From Lysobacter_C sp966210725 (lineage in GTDB: Bacteria > Pseudomonadota > Gammaproteobacteria > Xanthomonadales > Xanthomonadaceae), in contig CBIHLN010000043.1 in NCBI GenBank assembly GCA_966210725.1, forward strand, positions 1-21,078: a stretch of DNA of 21,078 nucleotides. The letters are read 5' to 3'. The translations under genes were made by a program, and so were the position numbers. The notes under the pieces were generated by a model. The model had not been told where the DNA came from. It saw only the letters and a program-made list of their open reading frames with translations, and made no database searches. The number at the start of each line of letters is the position of its first letter. Position 1 is the first letter of the stretch. This document shows, in pieces, positions 7,316-14,591 of the stretch.

Positions 7316-8202
7316 ACGCCGTCCTCGACACCGCGACCACCACTGCCCCGGTCGTCAGCGCCCGCCGCCTCCGCAAGCAGTACAAGAACAAGCTCGCGCT
7401 GGCCGACACCGCGTTCGAAATCCCGGCCGGCCGCATCGTCGGGCTGATCGGCCCCAACGGCGCCGGCAAGACCACCGCGCTCAAGGCCATCCTCGGGTTG
7501 ATCCCGTTCGACGGCGAGCTGAGCGTCCTGGGCCGCGACCCGCGCACCGAGCGCGACGAGCTGATGCGTGATGTCTGCTTCATCGCCGACGTCGCCGTGC
7601 TGCCGCGCTGGATGAAGGTCCGCGAGGCCATCGAGTTCGTCGCCGGCGTGCACCCGCGCTTCGATCGTGCCCGCTGCGAGCGCTTCCTCGCCGGCACCCA
7701 ACTCAAGCCCGGCATGCGGGTGCGCGAGATGTCCAAGGGCATGATCGTGCAGCTGCACCTGGCGCTGGTCATGGCGATCGACGCCCGCCTGCTGGTGCTC
7801 GACGAGCCCACGCTCGGCCTGGACATCCTGTACCGCAAGCAGTTCTACCAGCGCCTGCTGGAGGACTACTTCGACGAACAGAAGACCATCCTGGTCACGA
7901 CCCACCAGGTCGAGGAGATCGAACACATCCTCACCGACGTGATGTTCATCCAGGACGGCAAGATCGTGCTCGACACCGAGATGGACACGCTGGGCGAGCG
8001 CTTCACCGAAGTGCTGGTCAACGCCGACCACCTCGAGGCCGCCCGCGCACTCAAGCCGCTGGACGAGCGCGCCCTGCCCTTCGGCAAGACGGTGATGCTC
8101 TTCGACGGCGTGCCCGCCTCCCAACTGGCCACGCTGGGCGAGATCCGCACGCCCGGGCTGGCCGACCTGTTCGTCGCCACCATGAAGGGGACCTACGCAT
8201 GA
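7312..8202 (+). CDS. ABC transporter ATP-binding protein, 296 aa
   Basis: Cytoplasmic ATPase driving the permease encoded next. The start at 7312 has a strong GGAGG site (7301-7305) and overlaps the regulator stop. Walker A is GPNGAGKTT (47-55), Walker B is LLVLDEP (160-166) with Glu165 as catalytic base, the D-loop is GLD (169-171), and the switch His is His198 in TTHQVEE. Two features are atypical. The signature motif is MSKGM (140-144) instead of LSGGQ, and the Q-loop position reads FIADVAVLP (90-98) with Asp where Gln is usual. Such drift is common in the ABC-2/YtrB-like branch and does not by itself mean loss of activity. Residues 225-296 form a C-terminal extension seen in single-domain exporters of this class. 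The stop overlaps the permease start (ATGA). Confidence 0.95.
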   Translation: MNAVLDTATTTAPVVSARRLRKQYKNKLALADTAFEIPAGRIVGLIGPNGAGKTTALKAILGLIPFDGELSVLGRDPRTERDELMRDVCFIADVAVLPRWMKVREAIEFVAGVHPRFDRARCERFLAGTQLKPGMRVREMSKGMIVQLHLALVMAIDARLLVLDEPTLGLDILYRKQFYQRLLEDYFDEQKTILVTTHQVEEIEHILTDVMFIQDGKIVLDTEMDTLGERFTEVLVNADHLEAARALKPLDERALPFGKTVMLFDGVPASQLATLGEIRTPGLADLFVATMKGTYA

Positions 8203-9257
8203 ACGCCCTCGACACCCGCATCGACGGTGGCAGCCCGGCCGCGCCACGCGCGGTGGCGCACGCCACCCACCCGACGCACACTTTCAAACTGCTGCTCAAG
8301 CGCGAGTTCTGGGAACACAAGGGCGGCTTCCTCTGGGCGCCGCTGGTCGCCGGCGGCATCTCGCTGCTGCTGACGCTCATGGCGATCGTGGTCGGGCTGA
8401 TCGCCGCCCGCCGCGCCATCGCCGACGGCGACATGGAAATCGACGGCGTGCAGGTCAACGGCCTGGACATCGGCCAGCTGACCAGTCGCATGAGCGCACA
8501 GGACATGGCCGAGATGGCGCAGGGCCTGGACCTGACGCTGCTGCTGAGCTCCTCGTGGCCCTTCATCGTCCTGGGCTTCGTGGTGTTCTTCTACTGCCTC
8601 GGTGCGTTGTACGACGAGCGCAAGGACCGCAGCGTGCTGTTCTGGAAGTCGCTTCCGATCTCCGACACGCAGACGGTCCTGTCGAAGGTCGCCAGTGCCG
8701 CCGTGGTCGCCCCGATCATCGCCATCGGTGCGTCGATCGTGACCATGATCGTCTTCATGCTGATGATCAGCACGGTCGTCCTGATGCACGGCGGCAACCC
8801 CGTGGAGCTGCTCTGGGGCCCGGCCAACCCGCTGACGCTGATCGGTGGCCACATCGCCTGGATTCCGGTGTACGCCCTGTGGGCCCTGCCGACCATTGGC
8901 TGGCTGCTGCTCTGCTCGGCCTGGGCGCGCAGCAAGCCCTTCCTCTGGGCCATCATGGTCCCGCTGTTTGCCGGCATCTTCGTCAGCTGGTTCGACCTGA
9001 TGGAGCTGTTCAACCTCGACAGCTCGTGGTTCTGGGCCAACGCGGTGGGTCGCCTGCTGCTGGGCACCTTCCCCCTGGTTGATGCGGCCTACCGCGACGG
9101 GTTCGACGGCAATGGCATCGAGAACATCTCGCACGAGCTCTCTGCGGCCAGCCAGCTTCAGACCCTGGCCATGCCCGAGTTGTGGATCGGCGCGGTCGTC
9201 GGCGCGGCCATGATCTTCGGCGCGATCCGGCTGCGCCGCTGGCGCGACGAAGGCTGA
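8199..9257 (+). CDS. ABC-2 type transporter permease, 352 aa
   Basis: Inner-membrane partner of the preceding ATPase. A 30-residue hydrophilic N-terminus leads into about six hydrophobic segments: roughly 46-70, 118-138, 163-195, 215-240, 247-265 and 328-344. The loop after the second segment carries YDERKDRSVLFWKSLPISDTQTVLSK, the cytoplasmic coupling motif typical of ABC-2 permeases in gliding/antibiotic-export style operons. A soluble stretch between the first two segments (about 72-112) and another at 295-325 could face the periplasm. The start overlaps the ATPase stop by 4 bases, so a 1:1 supply of both subunits is favoured. Substrate unknown. The next gene begins after a 33-base gap. 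Confidence 0.93.
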   Translation: MNALDTRIDGGSPAAPRAVAHATHPTHTFKLLLKREFWEHKGGFLWAPLVAGGISLLLTLMAIVVGLIAARRAIADGDMEIDGVQVNGLDIGQLTSRMSAQDMAEMAQGLDLTLLLSSSWPFIVLGFVVFFYCLGALYDERKDRSVLFWKSLPISDTQTVLSKVASAAVVAPIIAIGASIVTMIVFMLMISTVVLMHGGNPVELLWGPANPLTLIGGHIAWIPVYALWALPTIGWLLLCSAWARSKPFLWAIMVPLFAGIFVSWFDLMELFNLDSSWFWANAVGRLLLGTFPLVDAAYRDGFDGNGIENISHELSAASQLQTLAMPELWIGAVVGAAMIFGAIRLRRWRDEG

Positions 9258-9290
9258 TACCCGCCCGCTCCCACGGACAAGGACCTGCAC

Positions 9291-9944
9291 ATGACCATCC
9301 ACAAAGCCGCCCTCGCCCTGTGCCTGCTGTCTCCCTGGGCCGCCCAGGCCGGCGAGCCCGCACCGGCCGGTATCAACGCCGAAATCCGGCAGGAAATGAG
9401 CGCCGCCCGCAAGGAAGTCCGCGCCGACCTCGACGAGGCGCGACGGGACATGCGCACCGGCAACCTGCGCATCGACAACGGCCTGCGATTCGGCGACCGC
9501 GATGACGCGGCGCCTTCCGACCTGCCCCGTGCGGAAATCACCCCCGAAGGTGACCTGTTGATCGAAGGCCAGGCCCAGGCCATCGATGCCGGGCAGCGCG
9601 CCCAGTTGTTGGCCTACCGCCGCCAGGTGGTGGCCATCGCCCTGGCCGGCATCGACGCCGGGGAGCAGACGGCCAACGCCGCACTGGACGCGGTGGGCGA
9701 CAGCTCGTGGATCGGCCTGGTGTTCAGCGCGATGACCGGCCGACTGGAACGCGATGTCGAGCGTACGGTCCAGCAGAACCTCGGGCCGGCCATGCGGGAC
9801 ATCTGCCGACAACTGCCGACGGTGATGTCCACGCAACAGCAATTGGCGTCCAGCCTTCCGCAGTTCCAGCCATACGCCAACCTCGAGCCTGCCGACATCG
9901 AGGAGTGCGAAACCACGATCCGGCATGAACTCGCCACGATCTGA
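9291..9944 (+). CDS. Secreted protein, possibly DUF2884/YggN-like, 217 aa
   Basis: Predicted periplasmic protein of unknown function. An AAGGAC site precedes the ATG. Residues 1-20 form a signal peptide ending AQA before GEPAP. About 28-58 are a charged helix (EIRQEMSAARKEVRADLDEA). The conserved core runs from PRAEITPEGDLLIEG (79-93) through AIDAGQRAQLLAYRRQV. A small hydrophobic, Gly-containing segment (SSWIGLVFSAMTG, 138-150) follows, then ICRQLPTVMS...YANLEPADIEEC. Cys172 and Cys206 are 34 residues apart and are candidates for a disulfide. The next gene has the same core and the same Cys spacing, so the two are paralogues. The resemblance to DUF2884 (YggN) is from memory and moderate. Last but one gene of the ABC operon. 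Confidence 0.82.
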   Translation: MTIHKAALALCLLSPWAAQAGEPAPAGINAEIRQEMSAARKEVRADLDEARRDMRTGNLRIDNGLRFGDRDDAAPSDLPRAEITPEGDLLIEGQAQAIDAGQRAQLLAYRRQVVAIALAGIDAGEQTANAALDAVGDSSWIGLVFSAMTGRLERDVERTVQQNLGPAMRDICRQLPTVMSTQQQLASSLPQFQPYANLEPADIEECETTIRHELATI

Positions 9945-9956
9945 TCCGAGGCCCCA

Positions 9957-10787
9957 ATGAACAACACCCGCCGACTCGCCCTCGTTGCCTGCCTCGCCGT
10001 CGCCCCGGCCCTGGCTGCCTGCAGCACCGACTCCACGCCCGCGTCCAGCAAGGACACTGCGGCAGCCGCCGACGAGCCCCGCACCGCGCTGGGTCGCACC
10101 GTCGCCAATGCGCTCGAGGAGGCCCGCCAGGAAATGGCGACCGAGAACATCAGCGTCAGCGGCGACATGGACATCCAGGTGGGTGACACCCACATCAACC
10201 GCGACCAGCCGCGCGATGCCGACGGCAATCCGCTGCCCAAGGCCGAGATCAGCCCGCAGGGCGACCTGCTGATCGACGGCAAGACGGTTGCCGTCACGCC
10301 GGAGCAGCGGACGATGCTGCTCGACTACCGCGGCCACATCGTGGACGTGATCGGCACCGGCATGACGCTGGGCGCCAAGGGCGCGGACCTGGGGATGGAA
10401 GCGGCCGGCGGTGCGATCAAGAGCATCTTCACCGGCGAGATGGACGCGTTCGAGCAGCGTATCGAAGCGCAGGCGGCCGCCATCGAGACCGAGGCGCTCA
10501 AGATCTGCGACCGGCTCCCGGCCATGCTGGCCAGCCAGCAGGCGCTGGCGGCGTCGCTGCCGGAGTTCCGCCCCTACGCGACGATGACCGAACAGGATGT
10601 CGACGACTGCGGGAACGACTCGGGCAACCGCACCGTGAAGCAGGAAGCCGTGCGCGAAACCATCCGCGAAGAAATCCGCGACACGATCCGTGGTGCGACA
10701 GGCGCCGCAAACGAGCGCTCGCAGGCGGATGACGCAGGGTCCGAAAAGTTGTCCGCCGCCGAGGAAGCCGAGGCCGCCGGCCGCTGA
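9957..10787 (+). CDS. Lipoprotein paralogue of the preceding secreted protein, 276 aa
   Basis: Predicted outer- or inner-membrane lipoprotein. The signal ends ALAAC, with Cys22 as the lipidated residue, followed by STDSTPASSKD. Residues 40-62 are a charged helix. The shared core begins PKAEISPQGDLLIDGKTVAVTPEQ (95-118), close to the preceding protein. A Gly/Ala-rich stretch with mild hydrophobicity (about 131-158, GTGMTLGAKGADLGMEAAGG) follows, then ICDRLPAMLASQQALAASLP with Cys184 and Cys218, again 34 residues apart. A C-terminal tail absent from the paralogue includes VRETIREEIRDTIRG, a highly charged helical repeat. Twelve bases separate it from the preceding gene, so it belongs to the operon. 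It ends 13 bases from the convergent fumC stop. Function unknown; DUF2884/YggN-like by moderate resemblance. Confidence 0.83.
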   Translation: MNNTRRLALVACLAVAPALAACSTDSTPASSKDTAAAADEPRTALGRTVANALEEARQEMATENISVSGDMDIQVGDTHINRDQPRDADGNPLPKAEISPQGDLLIDGKTVAVTPEQRTMLLDYRGHIVDVIGTGMTLGAKGADLGMEAAGGAIKSIFTGEMDAFEQRIEAQAAAIETEALKICDRLPAMLASQQALAASLPEFRPYATMTEQDVDDCGNDSGNRTVKQEAVRETIREEIRDTIRGATGAANERSQADDAGSEKLSAAEEAEAAGR

Positions 10788-10800
10788 GCCCGGTTGCCCC

Positions 10801-12198
10801 TCAACCCGCGCCGGACTGGATCCCGCCCCGCGTCAGCGCCGCGGGGTCCAGCAGCTTTTCCAGCGTGCGCCGATCCAGCCCGCTCTCTTCCAGCGCGACG
10901 TCCAGCACGGGGCGCTGCTCGCGATACGCGCGCTTCGCAATCGCCGCGGCCTTTTCGTAGCCGATCACCGGGTTCAACGCCGTCACCAGGATCGGATTGC
11001 GCGCGAGCGCATCATCCAGCCGGTCGCGGCGCGCCTTCATGCCGCCTATCGCGCTGTCGGCCAACAGGCGCGCACTGGCGGCCATCAGGCCGATCGAATC
11101 CAGCAGGTTGTCGGCCACCAGCGGCAGCATGACGTTGAGCTGGAAGTTGCCGCTCTGGCCTGCCACGGTGATTGCGACGTGGTGGCCCATCACCTGCGCG
11201 CAGGCCATGGCCACCGCTTCGGGCACCACCGGGTTCACCTTGCCCGGCATGATCGAGCTGCCCGGCTGCAACGCCGGCAACTCCACCTCGCCCAGTCCGG
11301 CCAACGGCCCGGAGTTCATCCAGCGCAGGTCGTTGGCGATCTTCATCAGGGCCACCGCCAGCGCGTTGAGCTGGCCCGACAGTTCGACGGCGTCGTCCTG
11401 GCTGGCAATCCCCTCGAACAGGTTGGCGGCCGATGCGAAGCGCGCGCCCGAGCGGCGCGACAGCGCCCGCACCACGGCCTTGGCGAACCGCGGGTCGGCG
11501 TTGATCCCGGTGCCGATGGCCGTACCGCCGATGGGCAGCCGCTTCAGCCGCCCCAGTGCGTCCCCGATTCGTGCCTCGGCCGAGGTCAGTTGAGCCGACC
11601 AGGTCCGCAACTCCTGGCCCAGCGTCAACGGCATCGCGTCCATCAGGTGCGTGCGGCCGGTCTTGACCACCTTGTCGAGCGACTTAGCCTTCCGATCGAT
11701 GGTCCGGCGCAGGTGGCGCAAGGCCGGCTGCAGGTCTTCAGCGACGGCCAGCACGGCGCTCACGCGGATCGTCGTGGGGATGACGTCGTTGGAGCTCTGG
11801 CCGAGGTTGACGTGGTCGTTGGGGTGCACGCGCCGCCGGCTCGTGGACGCTAGCGTCGCGACCACCTCGTTGGCGTTCATGTTGCTCGACGTCCCCGACC
11901 CCGTCTGGAAGACATCGACGGGAAACTGGCCGTCATGCCCGCCGCCGGCGACGGCCTCGGCCGCCCTGATGATGGCGGCGGCGGTCGCGTCGGGCAGCAG
12001 GCCGAGGCTGGCGTTGGCCTCGGCGGATGCCGCCTTGACCAGCCCCAGCGCCCGGATGAAGCCGCGGCGCATCGGCCGGCCGGACATCGGGAAGTTCTCG
12101 ACGGCTCGCTGGGTCTGCGCGCCCCACAGCGCGTCGGCGGGGACGCGCAGTTCGCCCATGCTGTCGTGCTCGATACGGGTTGCGGACGTGTCTGCCAT
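10801..12198 (-). CDS. fumC: Fumarate hydratase, class II, 465 aa
   Basis: TCA-cycle enzyme, oxygen-stable, interconverting fumarate and malate in the cytoplasm as a tetramer. The start at 12198 (MADTSATRIEHDSMGEL) has an AGGAG site 7 bases upstream (12206-12210, minus strand). Motifs in order: FQTGSGTSSNMNANEV (97-112), HVNLGQSSNDVIPT (129-142), TGRTHLMDAMP with the expected catalytic His184, and the superfamily signature GSSIMPGKVNP (313-323) with catalytic Ser315. The C-terminal domain ends GGIQSGAG. The length is normal for FumC, and the motifs favour fumarase over aspartase. It diverges from purB with a 191-base gap. The stop lies only 13 bases from the convergent operon end, so transcription may run into the opposite strand. 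Confidence 0.96.
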   Translation of the reverse strand: MADTSATRIEHDSMGELRVPADALWGAQTQRAVENFPMSGRPMRRGFIRALGLVKAASAEANASLGLLPDATAAAIIRAAEAVAGGGHDGQFPVDVFQTGSGTSSNMNANEVVATLASTSRRRVHPNDHVNLGQSSNDVIPTTIRVSAVLAVAEDLQPALRHLRRTIDRKAKSLDKVVKTGRTHLMDAMPLTLGQELRTWSAQLTSAEARIGDALGRLKRLPIGGTAIGTGINADPRFAKAVVRALSRRSGARFASAANLFEGIASQDDAVELSGQLNALAVALMKIANDLRWMNSGPLAGLGEVELPALQPGSSIMPGKVNPVVPEAVAMACAQVMGHHVAITVAGQSGNFQLNVMLPLVADNLLDSIGLMAASARLLADSAIGGMKARRDRLDDALARNPILVTALNPVIGYEKAAAIAKRAYREQRPVLDVALEESGLDRRTLEKLLDPAALTRGGIQSGAG

Positions 12199-12333
12199 GG
12201 CCGGTCTCCTGGTTGCAGCGGGATCGGTATCGCGGACCGACGCCGCGAACTCGTGATCGCGAGGATAGTCCGTCGGCGCCACGCGTCCCGTGAGTCGACG
12301 CGCGCGGCGGATCGCAATGGCCCCTGCGGTCGG

Positions 12334-12360
12334 GCCCGGGCGGCCCGGGCTCTGTAGAAT
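12334..12360 (+). promoter_or_regulatory. Candidate purB promoter with an overlapping perfect palindrome
   Basis: TAGAAT at 12355-12360 is a good -10 box, placing a start near 12367 and a leader of about 23 bases before the ATG at 12390. No TTGACA-like -35 is visible. Instead GCCCGGG (12334-12340) and CCCGGGC (12344-12350) form a perfect 7-bp inverted repeat with a 3-base centre, exactly over the -35 region. That suggests an activator or repressor site, but chance is possible in DNA of this GC content. Confidence 0.35.
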
Positions 12361-12389
12361 TGTCGCCCCCTCGCCTGCCCGGTCCGTCC

Positions 12390-13760
12390 ATGTCCGTCGA
12401 AACCCAGCTGCTCGCCCTGTCCCCGCTCGATGGCCGTTATGCCGGCAAGGTCGATGCCCTGCGCCCGATCTTCTCCGAGTACGGGCTGATCAAGGCCCGG
12501 GTGAAAGTGGAAGTCGAGTGGCTGCTGGCGCTGGCGGCCGAGCCCGGCATCGCCGAACTCGCACCCTTCACCAACGGCGCCACCCGGCGCCTGCGCGACC
12601 TGGCCGAGAACCTCTCGGTGGAAGATGCCGCGCGGGTCAAGGAGATCGAGCGCACCACCAACCACGACGTCAAGGCGGTCGAGTACCTGATCAAGGAACG
12701 CCTGAAGGACGACGCGGAGCTGGGCCCGGCGCTGGAGTTCGTGCACTTCGGCTGCACCTCCGAGGACATCAACAACCTCAGCTACGCGCTGATGCTCAGC
12801 CAGGCGCGGCAGTTCGTGCTGCTGCCGAAACTCGATGCGCTGATCCAAAAGCTGCGCGGCATGGCGCACGGGCACGCGGCGCTGCCGATGCTCTCGCGCA
12901 CCCACGGCCAGACCGCCTCGCCCACCACCGTCGGCAAGGAGATCGCCAACGTCGTAGCCCGCCTCCAGCGCCAGGGCGAAACGCTGGCGGCCACGCCGAT
13001 GCCGGGCAAGATCAATGGTGCGGTCGGCAACTTCAACGCCCACCTGGCGGCCTACCCGGACATCGACTGGCCGGCGTTCTCCGAGCGTTTCGTGCATTCG
13101 CTGGGCCTGAACTGGCAGCCGTACACCACCCAGATCGAGCCGCACGACGGCATCGCCGAGCTGTGCGACGCCCAGCGCCGCATCGACACGATCTGCATCG
13201 ACCTGTGCCGCGACGTCTGGGGCTACATCTCCCTGGGCTACTTCAAGCAAGCGGTGAAGGCCGGCGAGGTCGGCAGCTCGACGATGCCGCACAAGGTCAA
13301 CCCGATCGACTTCGAGAACGCCGAGGGCAACTTCGGCATCGCCAACGCGCTGTTCGAGCACTTCGCCGCCAAGCTGCCGATCAGCCGCTGGCAGCGCGAC
13401 CTCACCGACTCCACCGTGCTGCGTGCGCTGGGCACCGCCTTCGGGCACGCGCTGATCGGCTTCGACGCGCTCCTGCGCGGCCTGGACAAGCTCAGCGCCA
13501 ATCCCGACCGTCTGGCCGCCGACCTGGATGCCGCGTGGGAAGTGTTGGCCGAAGCTGTCCAGACGGTCATGCGCCGACACGGCTTGCCCAACCCGTACGA
13601 GCAGCTCAAGGCGCTGACGCGCGGCCAGGGCATCAACGAGGCCTCCATGCGCGAGTTCATCCAGGGCCTGGACCTGCCCGAGGACGAGAAGCAGCGGTTG
13701 CTGGCCATGACCCCGGGCAGCTACACCGGGCTGGCCGAACGCATGGCGCGCGACGTCTGA
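12390..13760 (+). CDS. purB: Adenylosuccinate lyase, 456 aa
   Basis: Purine biosynthesis enzyme acting twice: it releases fumarate from SAICAR and from adenylosuccinate (giving AMP). Cytoplasmic tetramer. The start at 12390 (MSVETQLLALSPLDGRY) matches the E. coli-type PurB N-terminus; a TTG 30 bases upstream would lie inside the -10 box and is rejected. Motifs: TSEDINNLSYALML (123-136), SRTHGQTASPTT with His172, and the signature GSSTMPHKVNPIDFEN (295-310) with Ser296/297. At 456 residues it equals the E. coli enzyme. There is no clear ribosome-binding site before the ATG. The fumarate it makes is the substrate of the divergent fumC. The next gene starts 34 bases downstream, and the run purB to the acetyltransferase gene is probably co-transcribed. 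Confidence 0.96.
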   Translation: MSVETQLLALSPLDGRYAGKVDALRPIFSEYGLIKARVKVEVEWLLALAAEPGIAELAPFTNGATRRLRDLAENLSVEDAARVKEIERTTNHDVKAVEYLIKERLKDDAELGPALEFVHFGCTSEDINNLSYALMLSQARQFVLLPKLDALIQKLRGMAHGHAALPMLSRTHGQTASPTTVGKEIANVVARLQRQGETLAATPMPGKINGAVGNFNAHLAAYPDIDWPAFSERFVHSLGLNWQPYTTQIEPHDGIAELCDAQRRIDTICIDLCRDVWGYISLGYFKQAVKAGEVGSSTMPHKVNPIDFENAEGNFGIANALFEHFAAKLPISRWQRDLTDSTVLRALGTAFGHALIGFDALLRGLDKLSANPDRLAADLDAAWEVLAEAVQTVMRRHGLPNPYEQLKALTRGQGINEASMREFIQGLDLPEDEKQRLLAMTPGSYTGLAERMARDV

Positions 13761-13794
13761 TCGACGCGCGCGCCGCACCGGGAGGCGTCGACGC
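13761..13794 (+). repeat. Inverted repeat and palindrome around the first VOC gene's ribosome-binding site
   Basis: TCGACGC (13761-13767) and GCGTCGA (13785-13791) are perfect 7-base inverted arms with a 17-base loop. The right arm is also part of a 10-base palindrome, GCGTCGACGC (13785-13794), which touches the ATG at 13795. The GGGAGG ribosome-binding site (13780-13785) lies at the loop edge, so mRNA folding could affect translation. Confidence 0.35.
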
Positions 13795-14175
13795 ATGAAC
13801 CTCAACCAGGTCACCCTGCCTGCACGCGACGTCCCGGCCTGCATCGCGTTCTACCGGTCGATGGGGTTCACGCTGGTCGTGGATTCGGCGCCCCGCTATG
13901 CGCGCTTCGAATGCCCGGATGGCGGCGCTACGTTCTCGCTTCACCGCGTCGAGGAAGGCCCCGAAGACAGCGGCATGCTGGTCTATTTCGAGTGCGAGGA
14001 CCTCGATGCCCGCGTAGCCGACCTGCAGGCCCGGGGGATCGCGTTCGACCAGATGCCGACCGACCAGCCATGGCTGTGGCGGGAGGCGCGGCTGCGCGAT
14101 CCCGCCGGCAACCGGCTCTGCCTCTTCCACGCAGGCACCAACCGCCGCCATCCGCCCTGGCGCGTTACGTCCTGA
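13795..14175 (+). CDS. VOC family protein (glyoxalase/bleomycin-resistance fold), 126 aa
   Basis: Small cytoplasmic protein with the paired beta-alpha-beta-beta-beta VOC fold; substrate unknown. The start has a GGGAGG site 9 bases upstream. The first module is LNQVTLPARDVPACIAFYRSMGFTL... with FECPDGGATFSLH. The second has YFECEDLDARVADLQARGIAF and the typical end LRDPAGNRLCLFHAG (about 100-114). The usual first metal ligand of glyoxalase I (a His near the N-terminus) is Asn4/Gln5 here, so it is unlikely to be lactoylglutathione lyase. It lies between purB and a second, diverged VOC gene 17 bases downstream. The two share the fold but little sequence. Confidence 0.88.
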   Translation: MNLNQVTLPARDVPACIAFYRSMGFTLVVDSAPRYARFECPDGGATFSLHRVEEGPEDSGMLVYFECEDLDARVADLQARGIAFDQMPTDQPWLWREARLRDPAGNRLCLFHAGTNRRHPPWRVTS

Positions 14176-14192
14176 CCTCCTCCCGGAATCCC

Positions 14193-14591
14193 ATGCACGT
14201 ACTGGTCAACATCGATGTCCCCGACCTGGCCGCGGCCGAAGCGTTCTACACGCGCGCGTTCGACCTGCGCGTGTCCCGCCGGTTCGGTAACGCCGGCGTT
14301 GAACTGCTGGGCGGTAACGCGCCGGTCTACCTGTTGGAGAAACCCGCCGGCAGCACCGGTGCCGGCATCACGCCGCGGGACTACGCCCGCCACTGGACCC
14401 CGCTGCACTGCGACGTGGTGGTGGACGACCTGGACGCCGCGCTCGCCCGCGCACTGGATGCCGGCGCAACCGCCGAAGGCGACGTGCGGGAGCATGCATG
14501 GGGCCGCATCGTCCAACTGGCCGACCCCTTCGGCCACGGCTGGTGCCTGTTGCAGTTCCTGGGCCGCGGCTACGACGAGATCGCCACATGA
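14193..14591 (+). CDS. VOC family protein, 132 aa
   Basis: Second VOC-fold gene, translated MHVLVNIDVPDLAAAEAFY... The first module runs to about residue 60 (GNAGVELLGGNAPVYLLEKP). The second begins HWTPLHCDVVVDDLDAALARALDAG (about 67-91) and ends IVQLADPFGHGWCLLQF (about 108-124). The end motif DPFGHGW and His at 67 and 72 are compatible with a metal-binding member of the glyoxalase/extradiol-dioxygenase superfamily, but the substrate cannot be named. The start at 14193 is chosen because it gives the fold's first strand and follows the previous stop by 17 bases; an earlier in-frame extension into the previous gene is not credible. The stop overlaps the roxA start by ATGA (14588-14591). Confidence 0.88.
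   Translation: MHVLVNIDVPDLAAAEAFYTRAFDLRVSRRFGNAGVELLGGNAPVYLLEKPAGSTGAGITPRDYARHWTPLHCDVVVDDLDAALARALDAGATAEGDVREHAWGRIVQLADPFGHGWCLLQFLGRGYDEIAT

Noticed and set aside
7105..8247. A 380-codon minus-strand frame over the regulator and ABC ATPase
   Set aside because: It is antisense to genes with clear Walker and wHTH motifs and has low-complexity His/Arg/Ala composition.
8193..10337. A 714-codon minus-strand frame across the ABC permease and secreted-protein genes
   Set aside because: It crosses three well-supported plus-strand genes and has no domain, signal or sensible start; it is a GC-driven antisense shadow.
12198..12282. N-terminal extension of fumC to an upstream start at 12282
   Set aside because: The extension is unlike fumarases, while the ATG at 12198 has a well-spaced AGGAG site and matches the family start.
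11877..13844. A 655-codon minus-strand frame across fumC start and purB
   Set aside because: It reads antisense through purB and out of frame through fumC. The divergent promoter region lies inside it, and both overlapping genes are certain.
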